Source: Rhodoferax sp. OV413
Lineage (GTDB): Bacteria; Pseudomonadota; Gammaproteobacteria; Burkholderiales; Burkholderiaceae_C
Assembly: GCF_900104385.1 (NCBI RefSeq)
Contig: NZ_FNJA01000008.1
Coordinates: 124,001 to 188,000, forward strand
DNA length: 64,000 bases
Reading direction: 5' to 3'
The notes below the pieces were generated by a model, which did no database searches, was not told the origin of the DNA, and saw only the letters and a program-made list of their open reading frames with translations. Both the position numbers and the translations under genes were made by a program. Position 1 is the stretch's first letter, and the number at the start of each line of letters is the position of its first letter. Shown in pieces: positions 51,392 through 60,934 of this stretch.

Positions 51392-52700
51392 AATCCGCAC
51401 CATCCAGCAGCTCCGGGTAGCAGACCTGGTTGCGGCCCCGCTGCTTGGCCTCGTAGAGCATGGCGTCGGCGCGCGACAGCAGCTCGTCCAACGAAGTGTC
51501 CAGGTCCGACAAAGCCAGGCCAAAGCTGGAACTGATGGGCACGCGCTGCCCGCTACCCACCGAGATCACCGCGTTGAACACGCCCAGCCGCATGCGCTCG
51601 GCCGCCGCCACCGCACCCGCCAGGTCGGTATCCACAGCCACCACCACAAACTCGTCGCCGCCGATGCGGCCAAACAGGTCGGTGCCGCGCAGGCCTTGCT
51701 TGCAGGCCTCGACCACCGAGATGATGGCGCGATCGCCCACCGCGTGGCCATAGCCGTCGTTGACCAGCTTGAATTTGTCGATGTCGAAGGCAATGATGGC
51801 GACCTGCGCGCCGGCGCGGCGGGCCCGCTTCAGCTCGTGCTCGGCCCGTTCCAGCAGGCAGCGCCGGCTCAGGATGCCGGTCAGCGCGTCGGTATTCGCC
51901 AGGTCGCGGAACTTCTCTTTCAGCTGCACCACTTCGGTGATGTCGGTGGAGATACCCACGTAAGCGTCCACATGGCCGTCGCTTTCTATCGGCACCTTGA
52001 TCGACCAGTAGTGCCGGTCCACGCCGTTCACGTCGACAAAGGTTTCCTCGCCTATCGATTTCTCGCCGCTGCCCAGCACCCGCTGGTCCATGATGCCGAA
52101 GCGGTCGGCCTCGGTCTGAGGGATCATTTCGGCGTCCGACTTGCCCACGATGCTGGCCTGGGTCTGGCCGAACAACTGGGCCGCATTGGCGTTGGCGTAC
52201 AGGTAGCGGCGCTGGTGGTCCTTCATGTAGACCAGGGCGTCCAGGCTGTTCAGCACCGTGTCCAGCAGGCGCTTTTGTTCGCGCAGCCGGGTCTCCAGCC
52301 GCCGCCGCTCGGTGATGTCGGTGGACACGCCGCACATGCCGACCACCGCACCTGCGGCATCGAACAGCGGCTGCTTGACCGACCAATAGACCCGCTCTTC
52401 GCCGCTGTGGCTGAAGACGTTGACCTCTTCCATCTCGACCCGCTGGCCTTGCTGCAGCACGCGCTGGTCGCTGAGCTGGATCTGTATGCTGGCCGACAGG
52501 TCAAAGAAATCGGCCGCCGAGCGGCCTACCAGCTCCTGCAAACTGCAGGCAAACAGCTCGCACACCATCTGGTTGCCATAGGTGTAGCGGCCCTGCAGGT
52601 CCTTGGTGAAAACATAGGCCCCCACCTGGTTCAGCGTGCTATGCAGCTGGGTGACCTGGGCGATCAACGCTTCGGCAGAAGAGTCCAAGCGCATCTCCAT
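51384..52700 (-). CDS. Diguanylate cyclase with two PAS domains
   Basis: A protein of about 438 residues that would make c-di-GMP. Two PAS domains with PAC motifs (about 10-130 and 140-255) precede a GGDEF domain. The active site reads GGDEF (in FGRIGGDEFVVV), and the allosteric I-site RxxD (RGTD) lies five residues before it, so the enzyme is probably active and product-inhibited. There is no transmembrane segment. The start is uncertain (ATG at 52700, or 52694, or TTG at 52715); no strong Shine-Dalgarno is seen. It closely follows the PAP2 gene. Its stop codon falls in repeat copy H. Confidence 0.9.
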   Translation of the reverse strand: MEMRLDSSAEALIAQVTQLHSTLNQVGAYVFTKDLQGRYTYGNQMVCELFACSLQELVGRSAADFFDLSASIQIQLSDQRVLQQGQRVEMEEVNVFSHSGEERVYWSVKQPLFDAAGAVVGMCGVSTDITERRRLETRLREQKRLLDTVLNSLDALVYMKDHQRRYLYANANAAQLFGQTQASIVGKSDAEMIPQTEADRFGIMDQRVLGSGEKSIGEETFVDVNGVDRHYWSIKVPIESDGHVDAYVGISTDITEVVQLKEKFRDLANTDALTGILSRRCLLERAEHELKRARRAGAQVAIIAFDIDKFKLVNDGYGHAVGDRAIISVVEACKQGLRGTDLFGRIGGDEFVVVAVDTDLAGAVAAAERMRLGVFNAVISVGSGQRVPISSSFGLALSDLDTSLDELLSRADAMLYEAKQRGRNQVCYPELLDGADSL

Positions 52701-52731
52701 CGTTCGAAATGACAAATAACTGGAATCCAGT

Positions 52732-53568
52732 TTAAGGCCGGATCGGCGTTTCTCCAGGCCGGCGCCGGTACCAGCGCGTCAATTCGATGCTGGCAATGCA
52801 CACCGCCAGCCAGGCCGTGCCAGACGCCAAGCCGGCCAGCACATCGCTGGCAAAGTGCACGCGCAAGAAAATCCGGCTCACGCCGATGGAAAACGCCAAC
52901 GCCGCCGCGCCCAACACCAAGGGCAAGTGCCACCGCCCCGGTAAAAAGCGGGTCAGCACATAGGCCAGCATGCCGTAGGCCACCACCGAACCCGAGGTGT
53001 GCCCGCTGGGGAAGCTAAAGCCGCTGGCCATCACCGGCCCGTCGTCGTGCAGCGGCCGCACCCGCGCGAAAACCGCCTTCAGCGTGGTGTTCAGTACGCC
53101 GTTGCCGGCCACGGCCAGCACCCAGCCCAGGGCCAGCCAGCGCCGACCGCGCAATGCCAGGGCCAGCGCCACCAGGATGCACAGGCCCGTCAGGGTGGCG
53201 GTGTCGGCCAGCCGCGTCAGCAAGGCAAACGCCTGCAGCGCCGCGGGCGGCAGGCTGGTGCGCACCGCATCGGCCAAAGCCTGGTCGGCCTGCCCCATGG
53301 AGGCCCCTGTCGTGCCCAGTTCTTCGGCGATCTCGGCAAACACCCAGGCCGCAGACACGATCAGCCCAAAGCCCGCGGCCAGGCGCACGGCCAGATAGGC
53401 CAGCGGCGGCAGCGCGCTCTGGTCGTGCGGCACGTGGTAGCGCCGCACCAGCCACCAGCAGGCGGCAGACGACGCCAGCAGCAGCGCCAGTAATACCCCG
53501 TACACCGCCAGCGGATGCTGGCCCGCAAATTGGGCCCAGTGCATGAGCACATCGGATTCAGTCGCCAT
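52732..53568 (-). CDS. PAP2 family phosphatase
   Basis: A 278-residue inner-membrane lipid phosphatase with about six transmembrane helices. The three PAP2 motifs are intact: KAVFARVRP (K-x6-RP), PSGH (in FSFPSGHTSGS), and SRIFLRVHFASD (SR-x5-H-x3-D). It dephosphorylates lipid phosphates such as phosphatidic acid or undecaprenyl diphosphate. Its start overlaps the upstream metallophosphoesterase gene by 11 bp, so translation is coupled. Confidence 0.92.
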   Translation of the reverse strand: MATESDVLMHWAQFAGQHPLAVYGVLLALLLASSAACWWLVRRYHVPHDQSALPPLAYLAVRLAAGFGLIVSAAWVFAEIAEELGTTGASMGQADQALADAVRTSLPPAALQAFALLTRLADTATLTGLCILVALALALRGRRWLALGWVLAVAGNGVLNTTLKAVFARVRPLHDDGPVMASGFSFPSGHTSGSVVAYGMLAYVLTRFLPGRWHLPLVLGAAALAFSIGVSRIFLRVHFASDVLAGLASGTAWLAVCIASIELTRWYRRRPGETPIRP

Positions 53569-54361
53569 GGCTTTCTCTTGAAGGTTGGATTTGGGTCCTA
53601 CGCACACACACAAAAGCTCCCGAAGCGGAGGCGAAATCCCATTGTTCGACCAGGCATTGGCCGTCCTCGGCCGGCCAGCGCAGCAGGTTGACCGAATTCG
53701 GCACACCGGAGCGCACCCGCGACGACACCGCCGTGCCCGCCTGCACCGCCCACATGGGCCGGGCCAGGCCGGGCAACGCCGCAACATACGGCAGGTGGAT
53801 ATGGCCGCCCAACACCAGGTCGGCGCCGGCCGCAGCCCAGGCGCGCTGGGCCTGGGCGTGGCCGTGCAAACGGTTCGGTTCATCGACGGTGCGGACCACG
53901 GCAATCGGCTGGTGCACCACCACCACCCGCAGCTGGGCAGGACTGGCCTGGGCCAGCAAGCCGGCCACCCGGTCCGTCTGGGCGGCAGAAATCTCGCCAT
54001 CCTGGTGCCGGTAGGCGCGCGTGGTGTTGACACCGATCACCAGCAGCTCGGGTGAGCGGAACACCGGCTCCAGCTCCGGCCCAAAGGCCGCGCAATACCG
54101 CGCATACGGGTGGCGCAGCCGGGCCCATAGGTCGAACAGCGGAATATCGTGGTTGCCGGGAATCGCCAGCAGCGGCGCACCCAGCTGGTCCATCAGCGCC
54201 CGCGCCGTACGGAACTGGGCCGGGTGCGCGCGCTGGGTGATGTCGCCCGACAGCACCAGCAGATCGGGCCGCTGGGCGGCCACCAGCGCCTGCAGCGCCG
54301 CCACTACCGGCGCCTGCTCGGTGCCGAAATGCAGGTCGGAGATTTGCAGCAAGACGCTCAT
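53558..54361 (-). CDS. Metallophosphoesterase
   Basis: A 267-residue calcineurin-like phosphoesterase. Metal-binding motifs are visible in order: D-x-H (SDLHFG at 8-13), GD (LSGDITQ), GNHD (IPGNHDIP), a middle His (VVVHQPI) and GHIH (LGGHIHLP). It is cytoplasmic as no signal peptide is seen. Substrate is not predictable; UDP-diacylglucosamine hydrolases and cyclic-nucleotide phosphodiesterases share this fold. The start overlaps the lipid kinase gene (ATGA at 54358-54361) and the end overlaps PAP2. Confidence 0.92.
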   Translation of the reverse strand: MSVLLQISDLHFGTEQAPVVAALQALVAAQRPDLLVLSGDITQRAHPAQFRTARALMDQLGAPLLAIPGNHDIPLFDLWARLRHPYARYCAAFGPELEPVFRSPELLVIGVNTTRAYRHQDGEISAAQTDRVAGLLAQASPAQLRVVVVHQPIAVVRTVDEPNRLHGHAQAQRAWAAAGADLVLGGHIHLPYVAALPGLARPMWAVQAGTAVSSRVRSGVPNSVNLLRWPAEDGQCLVEQWDFASASGAFVCVRRTQIQPSRESHGD

Positions 54362-55356
54362 GCCGGGGCCGCCTGCGCAGCGGCGACAACGGAGGCGGGG
54401 GCGGGCTTCAGCAGGTACAGCGGCCGGGCCGCCACCCGGAACTCCAGCGGGGTGCGCATGCGCGTGACCTCGCCGTCGAAGGCCACCTTGATCGTGCGCC
54501 GGCCATAGGCCAGCCGAGGTTTGACCCGCATGCGCTGGAAGGCAAAGCTCTCCACGCTGTCGGCTTCGCCCAGCGTGCCGACGGCGCCGCGCAGCATCAG
54601 CCAGGCCATGGTCAAAGTGCCTATGGGTTTGAGCATGACGGCGGCGATGCGGCCGTCGTCCAAGGCCCGGGCTGGATGGTCGCTCAGGTTCAGGCCGACC
54701 TGCTCCAGCTGCAGCCGGTTGTTGCCAACGAACAGCGTGGGCGTACGCACCTCGCGCAGCACGCCGCCCTCGTCAATCTGCAACCGCAGCTGGCGGTGCG
54801 CGCGCAGCAAGGTCATGCAGGCCGCGCCCAGCGCCACCCAGCGGCTGCGGCCAAAGCGGGACTTGTAGGTTTCGCGGTCTTCCAGCAGGTCGGGGTACAG
54901 GCCCAGGCTGGCGTTGACCAGGAACACGTGGTCGTTCACCGTGCCCACCTGTACCGGCACCGGCTGGGCCTGCATCAGCATCTGCGCAGCCTCGGCCGGC
55001 TCGGTGGAGATGCCATGGGTGCGGGCGAAATAGTTGAAGGTGCCCAGCGGCACCACGCCCATGGGGCAGCCGGCACCGTGCGCGGCCTGGGCCACGGCGT
55101 TGATGGTGCCGTCGCCGCCCACTGCCACCACCGCCGAACGCCTGGCCAGGGCATCTGCCGCCGCCTGCTGCGCCACCCGGTCCAGTTCGTCCGGCTTGGC
55201 AAAGCGCAGCTCGCCCTGGCGGCCGGCGGCCTGCAGCGCGTCTTCGATCACCGCCCGCTTGGCTTCGCCAGCACTGCTGCCCGAGGCCGCGTTGATGATG
55301 AAGATCAGGGCCGCAGCGGGGTCGATGCGGGGCGTGTCGGTGGGGCTATAGGGCAT
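54358..55356 (-). CDS. Diacylglycerol kinase family lipid kinase
   Basis: A 332-residue DagK/YegS-type lipid kinase. The catalytic VAVGGDGTINAVAQA motif (GGDGT) lies near residue 80-85 and GVVPLGTFNYFARTHGI follows. Such enzymes phosphorylate diacylglycerol or related lipids. It is the first gene of a translationally coupled set with a metallophosphoesterase and a PAP2 phosphatase, which would take phosphate off lipids again. Divergent from the CopD gene with 148 bp between them. Confidence 0.92.
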   Translation of the reverse strand: MPYSPTDTPRIDPAAALIFIINAASGSSAGEAKRAVIEDALQAAGRQGELRFAKPDELDRVAQQAAADALARRSAVVAVGGDGTINAVAQAAHGAGCPMGVVPLGTFNYFARTHGISTEPAEAAQMLMQAQPVPVQVGTVNDHVFLVNASLGLYPDLLEDRETYKSRFGRSRWVALGAACMTLLRAHRQLRLQIDEGGVLREVRTPTLFVGNNRLQLEQVGLNLSDHPARALDDGRIAAVMLKPIGTLTMAWLMLRGAVGTLGEADSVESFAFQRMRVKPRLAYGRRTIKVAFDGEVTRMRTPLEFRVAARPLYLLKPAPASVVAAAQAAPA

Positions 55357-55410
55357 ACCCGCATGCTAGCAGCCAGGCCTATAACCCCACATCGGGCCCC
55401 GGCCTGTAGG

Positions 55411-55476
55411 ATTTAGGCCCAAACCGGCTCCCGCGCAGCTACCATCGGCGCAACCAGCTATAAAACCAGTAGCAAA
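55411..55476 (+). repeat. Palindromic intergenic repeat, copy P (diverged)
   Basis: CCGGCTCCCGCGCAGCTA left part and GGCGCAACCAGCTAT right part with AACCAGTAGCAA tail align with the consensus element, with several changes. It lies upstream of both the CopD gene and the lipid kinase gene, so unlike most copies it is at a divergent promoter. Confidence 0.5.
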
Positions 55477-55504
55477 CCACACCCCTACCCTGGAACACCC
55501 GCTT

Positions 55505-55975
55505 ATGTACGACCTTGCCAAACTGCTCCATCTGGTGTCCGCCATCGTCTGGATGGGCGGCATGACCTTCATGCTGTTCGCGCTGCGGCCCGCGGCCCTG
55601 GCGCTGCTGGAGCCACAGCCCCGCGCGCGGCTGATGGGCGCGGTGTGGCAGCGCTTCTTCCGGCTGGTGCTGGTGGCGGTGGTGGTTCTGTTCGCCACCG
55701 GCAGCCACCTGTACACCACGGCGTTCAAAGCCGCCAAGGCCGCCACCGGCGCGGGCAGCGTGCCGCTGGGCTGGAACCTGATGCTGGGCCTGGGGCTGGT
55801 GATGATGCTGGCCTTTGGCCACATCTACTTTGCAGGCTTCGCCAAGTTCCGGCGCGCGGTGGCCGCCGCCGAATGGCCGCAAGCCGCCCAGGCCGCAGGC
55901 CAGATCCACAAGCTGGTGGTGCTGAACTTCGTGCTCGGCTGGCTGGCCATCGCCTCAGTGCGGCTGGTGCACTGA
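55505..55975 (+). CDS. CopD family membrane protein
   Basis: A 156-residue inner-membrane protein with four transmembrane helices matching the CopD/YcnJ domain: LAKLLHLVSAIVWMGGMTFM at the N-terminus, LVAVVVLFATGSHLY, LMLGLGLVMMLAFGHIYF, and LHKLVVLNFVLGWLAIAS-like at the end. CopD domains are linked to copper import or heme/quinone binding; the conserved His residues (H9, H68) are compatible. No copper-resistance partner is adjacent. Confidence 0.75.
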   Translation: MYDLAKLLHLVSAIVWMGGMTFMLFALRPAALALLEPQPRARLMGAVWQRFFRLVLVAVVVLFATGSHLYTTAFKAAKAATGAGSVPLGWNLMLGLGLVMMLAFGHIYFAGFAKFRRAVAAAEWPQAAQAAGQIHKLVVLNFVLGWLAIASVRLVH

Positions 55976-55987
55976 GGCGCCAAGCCA

Positions 55988-56971
55988 TCAGGTCGCTTGC
56001 AGGAAAGCCAGCAGGTCGGCGTTGAGCCGGTCCTTGCTGGTGGCGGGCAAGGCATGGGAGCCGTCTTTGTAGACCTCCAGCCGGGCGTTCTTCAGCAGCT
56101 TCATGGCGGCCATGGCCGAGGCGCCGATAGGCACGATCTGATCGTCGCCGCCGTGGACCACCAGGGTGGGGATGGTCATCTTCTTCAGGTCTTCCGTGAA
56201 GTCGGTTTCCGAGAACTGCTTGATGCACTCGTAGGCGCCGCGCAGGCCGGTCTGCATGCCGATCATCACAAAGGTATCGCGCAGGCCTTGCGAGTCCTTG
56301 GCACCCGGGCGGTTGAAGCCGAAGAAAGGCGTGGTGAAGTCCCGGAAGAACTGCGCGCGGTCGGCCTGCACGCCGGCGCGGATGCCGTCGAACACGCTCA
56401 GTGGCAGGCCGCCGGGGTTGGCCGGGGTCTGCAGCATCAGCGGCGTGACCGCACCGACCAGCACCGCCTTGGCGACCCGGGCCGTGCCATGCCGGCCGAT
56501 ATAGCGGGCGACCTCGCCGCCGCCGGTGGAGTGGCCCACGAAGGTGGCGCCCTTGAGGTTCAGCGCATTCACCAGCTCGGCCAGGTCGTCGGCATAGGTG
56601 TCCATGGTGTTGCCGTCCCAGGGCTGGCTGGAGCGGCCATGGCCACGCCGGTCATGGGCGATCACGCGGTAGCCCCGGTTGGCCAGGAACAACATCTGGT
56701 CTTCCCAGGCATCCGCGCTCAGCGGCCAGCCGTGGCTGAACACCACGGCCGGGCCGCTGCCCCGGTCCTTGTAGTACAGCTGTGTGCCGTCCTTGGTGGT
56801 GAACATATTGCTGCGCAGAAAGCCGGACGCGCCTGCATGCACCTTGGACGGTACCGCTTGGCCCGCGGCTCGGGCGCTGACCGCCCCTGCGCTGGCCACC
56901 GCTGCGGCACTGCCGATGAGCAGCGTGCGACGCGAGGAAGAGGCTGCGGAATGTGCGTTGACTGAGGACAT
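55988..56971 (-). CDS. Alpha/beta hydrolase (non-haem chloroperoxidase-like), Tat-exported
   Basis: A 327-residue alpha/beta hydrolase. The N-terminus has a twin-arginine signal ([22 protein letters not shown]), so it is exported folded. The mature enzyme carries [17 protein letters not shown], the nucleophile GHSTGG, the acidic residue region HGGDDQIVP and the catalytic His in DGSHALP, the pattern of non-haem chloroperoxidase/esterase enzymes. It probably acts as an esterase or epoxide hydrolase. Start at 56971 begins the signal peptide; an earlier in-frame ATG at 57010 is less likely. Confidence 0.88.
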   Translation of the reverse strand: MSSVNAHSAASSSRRTLLIGSAAAVASAGAVSARAAGQAVPSKVHAGASGFLRSNMFTTKDGTQLYYKDRGSGPAVVFSHGWPLSADAWEDQMLFLANRGYRVIAHDRRGHGRSSQPWDGNTMDTYADDLAELVNALNLKGATFVGHSTGGGEVARYIGRHGTARVAKAVLVGAVTPLMLQTPANPGGLPLSVFDGIRAGVQADRAQFFRDFTTPFFGFNRPGAKDSQGLRDTFVMIGMQTGLRGAYECIKQFSETDFTEDLKKMTIPTLVVHGGDDQIVPIGASAMAAMKLLKNARLEVYKDGSHALPATSKDRLNADLLAFLQAT

Positions 56972-57214
56972 GGAATGGTCTTTCAAGAACAGGGTTGGGG
57001 GCAAAAACATGGATGCACAAAATCAAAATCTCGCAATTTAATTTGGCACAATTGAATTTTACACAATTTAATTAAACCCCGTGCTGCCGCGTGCCGACAT
57101 CAGGGCATTCCATGGCAACGCACGGGCTGCAGAACCCCCACAAGCCCGCAGTCAGCATCTATCATGGCCACACCCGGTTACACATCCCACGCCACACTCC
57201 CCCGCCGCTGATAC

Positions 57215-59641
57215 ATGCCCGACCACACTCCCGCCGACTGTGATCTCCCCAGCCTGCAACGCTGGCTGCAGCACCTGCCCGTACCGGTGCGCGTCAAAGA
57301 CGGCCAAGGCCGTTGCCTGTTCAGCAACCAGGCGTTCGAGGCATTGTTCGGCAGCGCCGGGCCGGACAGCCTGGCCCACGACGCCCAGGTATTTGCCCAC
57401 GGCCACAGCATGGAAACCGAGACCACGCTGTGGAGCACCCAGCACGGCGGGCCGCGCCAGGTGCACAACCTGAAGACCCCGCTGTACGACGCCGCCGGCC
57501 AACCGCAATTCCTGCTCGAGGTGCTGCAGGACACCACCGAGCGCAAGCAGGAACAGGCGGACTTGCAGGCCAACGACCAGCGCTTCCGCGACCTGGTGGA
57601 CTTCACCGACGGGATCGTCTGGGAGGCCGATGCCACCACCTTCAACAACAGCTTCATCAGCAAGAGCGCCGAGCGCCTGCTCGGCTACCCGCTGGCCGAC
57701 TGGCTGACGCCGGACTTCTGGGCCAACCACATCTACCCCGAAGACCGCACGCAGGCCATGCAGTATTCGACCGACTGCATTGCCCGCGGCGAAGACCACG
57801 AGTTCGAATACCGCTTCGTCACCCAGGACGGCCGGGTGATCTGGATCCACGACAGCACAAAGATCGTCATGCAGGACGGCAAGCCCAAATGGCTGCGCGG
57901 CCTGATGGTGGACATCACCGCGCGCCACCAGGAGCAACAGCTGCTGCGCGTCAGCCACCAGTCGCTGAAGGCAATCTCGCAAGGCGTGGTGATCGCCGAC
58001 CCGCAGCAGCGCATCGTGTCGGTCAACGACGCCTTCACCACCATCACCGGCTACCAGCCGGACGAGGCGCTGGGCCAGACCTGGAACCTGCTGCAAGGCC
58101 CGGATACGTCGCTGCAGGCGGTCGACGCCATGCGCATGAACATGGCCTACGGCTCGCACTACTACGGCGACATCCTGCACTACCGCAAGGACGGCAGCAG
58201 CTTCTGGAACGAACTCACGGTGTCGCCGGTGCGCGATGCGCAGGGTGCGCTGACGCACTTCATCGGCGTGATCCGCGACAACACCAAGCGCCACCAGAAC
58301 GAAGAAGAAATCCGCCGCCTGGCTTTCTTCGACGCCCTCACCGGCCTGCCGAACCGGCGCCTGCTGCTGGACCGGCTGCGCCATGCCCAGCTCAACACCA
58401 CCCGCACGCGGCAGCATGCGGCCGTGCTGTTCCTGGACCTGGACAACTTCAAACAGCTCAACGACACCCTGGGCCACGATGTGGGCGACGAGCTGCTGCA
58501 GCAGGTGGCGCTGCGGCTCACCTCCTGCGTGCGCGAAGGCGACAGCGTGGCCCGACTCGGGGGCGATGAATTCGTGCTGCTGCTGGAAGCCCTGAGCCCG
58601 CACAGCCTGGAGGCTGCGGCCCAGGCCGAGATGGTGGCCAGCAAAATCCTGCAGACCCTGGGCCAACCCTACACCCTGGGTACGCACAGCCACCACAGCA
58701 CGCCCAGCATCGGCATCGTGGTGTTCGTCAAAGAGCTGGAATCCATCGACGAACTGCTCAAGAAAGCCGACATCGCCATGTACCAGGCCAAGGCCGCGGG
58801 CCGCAACGTGGCGCGCTTCTACGAGCCCGCCATGCAGGCCGCCGCCGCCGCCCATGTGCAGCTGGAAAAAGACCTGCGCCTGGCCCTGGCCCGCGGCGAG
58901 TTCGTGCTGCACTACCAGATCCAGGTGGAAACCAATCTGCGCGGCGATGTGCGCACCATCGGCACCGAAGCCCTGGTGCGCTGGCAGCACCCGACGCGCG
59001 GCCTGGTGCCGCCGGCCGCCTTCATCCCCGCGGCCGAAGAATCCGGCCTGATCCTGCCGCTGGGCCAGTGGGTACTGGAAACCGCCTGCATCCAGCTGGT
59101 GGCCTGGGCCCGCAACCCGGAGACCGCGCACTGGATCGTGGCCGTCAACGTCAGCGCCGCGCAGTTCTCCAAGGCCAACTTTGCCTCCACCGTGCGCACC
59201 GCGCTGGACAGCACCGGCGCCAACCCCTCGCTGCTGAAGCTGGAGCTCACCGAGAGCATGTTGATGCACGACGTGGAGGAAGTCATCGCCAAGATGAACG
59301 AGATCAAGGCCTATGGCGTACGGCTGGCGCTGGACGACTTTGGCACCGGCTACTCCTCGCTCAGCTACCTCAAGCGCCTGCCGCTAAGCCAGCTGAAGAT
59401 CGACAAGTCCTTTGTGCGCGACCTGCTGACCGATACTAGCGACGCCATCATCGCCCGAACCATCGTCGCCCTGGGCCACAGCCTGGGGCTGCGGGTGGTG
59501 GCCGAGGGGGTGGAGAACATCGGCCAGCACGACTTCCTGGCCGACATCGGCTGCGATGCCTACCAGGGCTACTACTTCGGTCGGCCCGTGCCCGCCAGCC
59601 AGCTGGCGGTGCAGCTCGACAGCCTGCCCAGCCCCTTGTAG
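57215..59641 (+). CDS. GGDEF-EAL protein with PAS domains
   Basis: An 808-residue multidomain c-di-GMP protein. Three PAS/PAC-type domains (about 15-115, 120-235, 250-365) precede a GGDEF domain (about 375-530, active site GGDEF in VARLGGDEFVLL and I-site REGD five residues upstream). A C-terminal EAL domain (about 545-795, with EAL in GTEALVRWQHP and a DDFGTGYSSLSYLKRLP loop) follows. Both catalytic sites appear intact, so it could make or degrade c-di-GMP. No transmembrane segments. The start at 57215 lacks a clear Shine-Dalgarno. Confidence 0.93.
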   Translation: MPDHTPADCDLPSLQRWLQHLPVPVRVKDGQGRCLFSNQAFEALFGSAGPDSLAHDAQVFAHGHSMETETTLWSTQHGGPRQVHNLKTPLYDAAGQPQFLLEVLQDTTERKQEQADLQANDQRFRDLVDFTDGIVWEADATTFNNSFISKSAERLLGYPLADWLTPDFWANHIYPEDRTQAMQYSTDCIARGEDHEFEYRFVTQDGRVIWIHDSTKIVMQDGKPKWLRGLMVDITARHQEQQLLRVSHQSLKAISQGVVIADPQQRIVSVNDAFTTITGYQPDEALGQTWNLLQGPDTSLQAVDAMRMNMAYGSHYYGDILHYRKDGSSFWNELTVSPVRDAQGALTHFIGVIRDNTKRHQNEEEIRRLAFFDALTGLPNRRLLLDRLRHAQLNTTRTRQHAAVLFLDLDNFKQLNDTLGHDVGDELLQQVALRLTSCVREGDSVARLGGDEFVLLLEALSPHSLEAAAQAEMVASKILQTLGQPYTLGTHSHHSTPSIGIVVFVKELESIDELLKKADIAMYQAKAAGRNVARFYEPAMQAAAAAHVQLEKDLRLALARGEFVLHYQIQVETNLRGDVRTIGTEALVRWQHPTRGLVPPAAFIPAAEESGLILPLGQWVLETACIQLVAWARNPETAHWIVAVNVSAAQFSKANFASTVRTALDSTGANPSLLKLELTESMLMHDVEEVIAKMNEIKAYGVRLALDDFGTGYSSLSYLKRLPLSQLKIDKSFVRDLLTDTSDAIIARTIVALGHSLGLRVVAEGVENIGQHDFLADIGCDAYQGYYFGRPVPASQLAVQLDSLPSPL

Positions 59642-59707
59642 ATTTACAAGAAATACGGCTCTGGCGCTGATTTAACCAGCGCCAGCAGCTATGCATTCCA
59701 TAGCATG
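59641..59707 (+). repeat. Palindromic intergenic repeat, copy I
   Basis: GATTTACAAGAAATACGGCT left part, CTGGCGCTGA arm, CAGCGCCAGCAGCTATG right arm and CATTCCATAGCA tail. It begins at the stop codon of the GGDEF-EAL gene (the G of TAG at 59641) and precedes the alcohol dehydrogenase gene on the same strand. Confidence 0.8.
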
Positions 59708-59799
59708 CAGTACCCACAGCCAGGGGCATGCACACGGGCCATACGCCAGACCGCAAAAAGGCCTAACATCCGCGCTTTGCCACCCGCACGGAGACACCC

Positions 59800-60849
59800 A
59801 TGACCCAAGCCCAAGGCTACGCCGCCACCTCCCCCAGCAGCCCGCTGGCACCGTTCAGCTTTGAGCGGCGCGCGCCGAATCCACAGGACGTGGCGCTTGA
59901 CGTGCTGTACTGCGGCGTCTGCCATTCCGACCTGCACACCGCCCGCAACGAGTGGAAGAACACCGTCTACCCCTCCGTGCCCGGCCACGAGATCGTCGGC
60001 CGCGTGACGGCAGTGGGCGATCTGGTCAGCAAGTTCAAGGTCGGCGACGTGGTCGGCGTGGGCTGCATGGTCGACAGCTGCCAGCACTGCAGTGCCTGCG
60101 CCGAAGACCTGGAGCAGTACTGCGAAAACATCTTCACCGGCACCTACAACGGCCCCGAGCAAGGCACGGGCGCCAACACCTACGGCGGTTACTCCAGCCA
60201 CATGGTGGTGCGCGAATCCTTTGTACTGAAGATCACCCACAGCGACGCCGACCTGGCGGCCGTGGCACCGCTGCTGTGCGCGGGCATCACCACCTATTCG
60301 CCGCTGCGCCAGTGGAAGGTTGGCCCCGGCCAGAAGGTCGGCATCGTCGGCCTGGGCGGGCTCGGCCACATGGGCGTGAAGATCGCCGCCGCCATGGGCG
60401 CGCATGTGGTGCTGTTCACCACCTCCGAGAGCAAGCGCGCCGACGCGCTGCGTCTGGGCGCCAAGGAAGTGGTGGTGTCCAAGAACGACGCCGAGATGGC
60501 GGCCCACACCAATAGCTTCGACTTCATCCTGAACACCGTGGCCGCGGCGCACAACCTGGATGCGTTCCTGGCGCTGCTGAAGCGCGATGGCACCATGACC
60601 CTGGTAGGCGCGCCCGACAGCCCGCACCCGTCGCCCAATGTGTTCGGCCTGATCATGAAGCGCCGCCGCCTGGCCGGCTCGCTGATCGGCGGCATCAAGG
60701 AAACCCAGGAGATGCTGGACTTCTGCGCCCAGCACGGCATCGTCTCGGACATCGAATCCATCCGCATGGACCAGATCGAAACTGCCTACAGCCGCATGCT
60801 GAAGAGCGACGTGAAATACCGCTTCGTGGTGGACATGGCGACGCTCTGA
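59800..60849 (+). CDS. Zinc-dependent NAD(P)H alcohol dehydrogenase (YahK/CAD-like)
   Basis: A 349-residue medium-chain dehydrogenase similar to YahK and cinnamyl alcohol dehydrogenases. The catalytic zinc ligands are C41 (YCGVCHSD) and H63-E64 (PGHEIVG); the structural zinc cluster is CQHCSACAEDLEQYC. The Rossmann signature GLGGLGHMG lies near 180-190. It reduces aldehydes or oxidises primary alcohols in the cytoplasm. A repeat copy precedes it and another in reverse lies behind it. Confidence 0.93.
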   Translation: MTQAQGYAATSPSSPLAPFSFERRAPNPQDVALDVLYCGVCHSDLHTARNEWKNTVYPSVPGHEIVGRVTAVGDLVSKFKVGDVVGVGCMVDSCQHCSACAEDLEQYCENIFTGTYNGPEQGTGANTYGGYSSHMVVRESFVLKITHSDADLAAVAPLLCAGITTYSPLRQWKVGPGQKVGIVGLGGLGHMGVKIAAAMGAHVVLFTTSESKRADALRLGAKEVVVSKNDAEMAAHTNSFDFILNTVAAAHNLDAFLALLKRDGTMTLVGAPDSPHPSPNVFGLIMKRRRLAGSLIGGIKETQEMLDFCAQHGIVSDIESIRMDQIETAYSRMLKSDVKYRFVVDMATL

Positions 60850-60862
60850 ATTCGAGCGCTGG

Positions 60863-60921
60863 CTTGCTATTTATTCAATAGCTGCCTGCGCTGATTCAAT
60901 AAGTGCTAGCGGCCTGAAAGG
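60863..60921 (-). repeat. Palindromic intergenic repeat, copy J
   Basis: Reverse copy: CTTGCTATTTATTCAATAGC tail, then GCTGCCTGCGCTGAT and AATAAGTGCTAGCGGCC arms. It lies between the convergent alcohol dehydrogenase and cupin genes. Confidence 0.75.
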
Positions 60922-60934
60922 CTTGCAATCAGGC

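Noticed and set aside
57152-59269. 705-codon minus-strand open frame antisense to the GGDEF-EAL gene
   Set aside because: A shadow of high-GC codon usage; the plus-strand product has complete PAS, GGDEF and EAL motifs.
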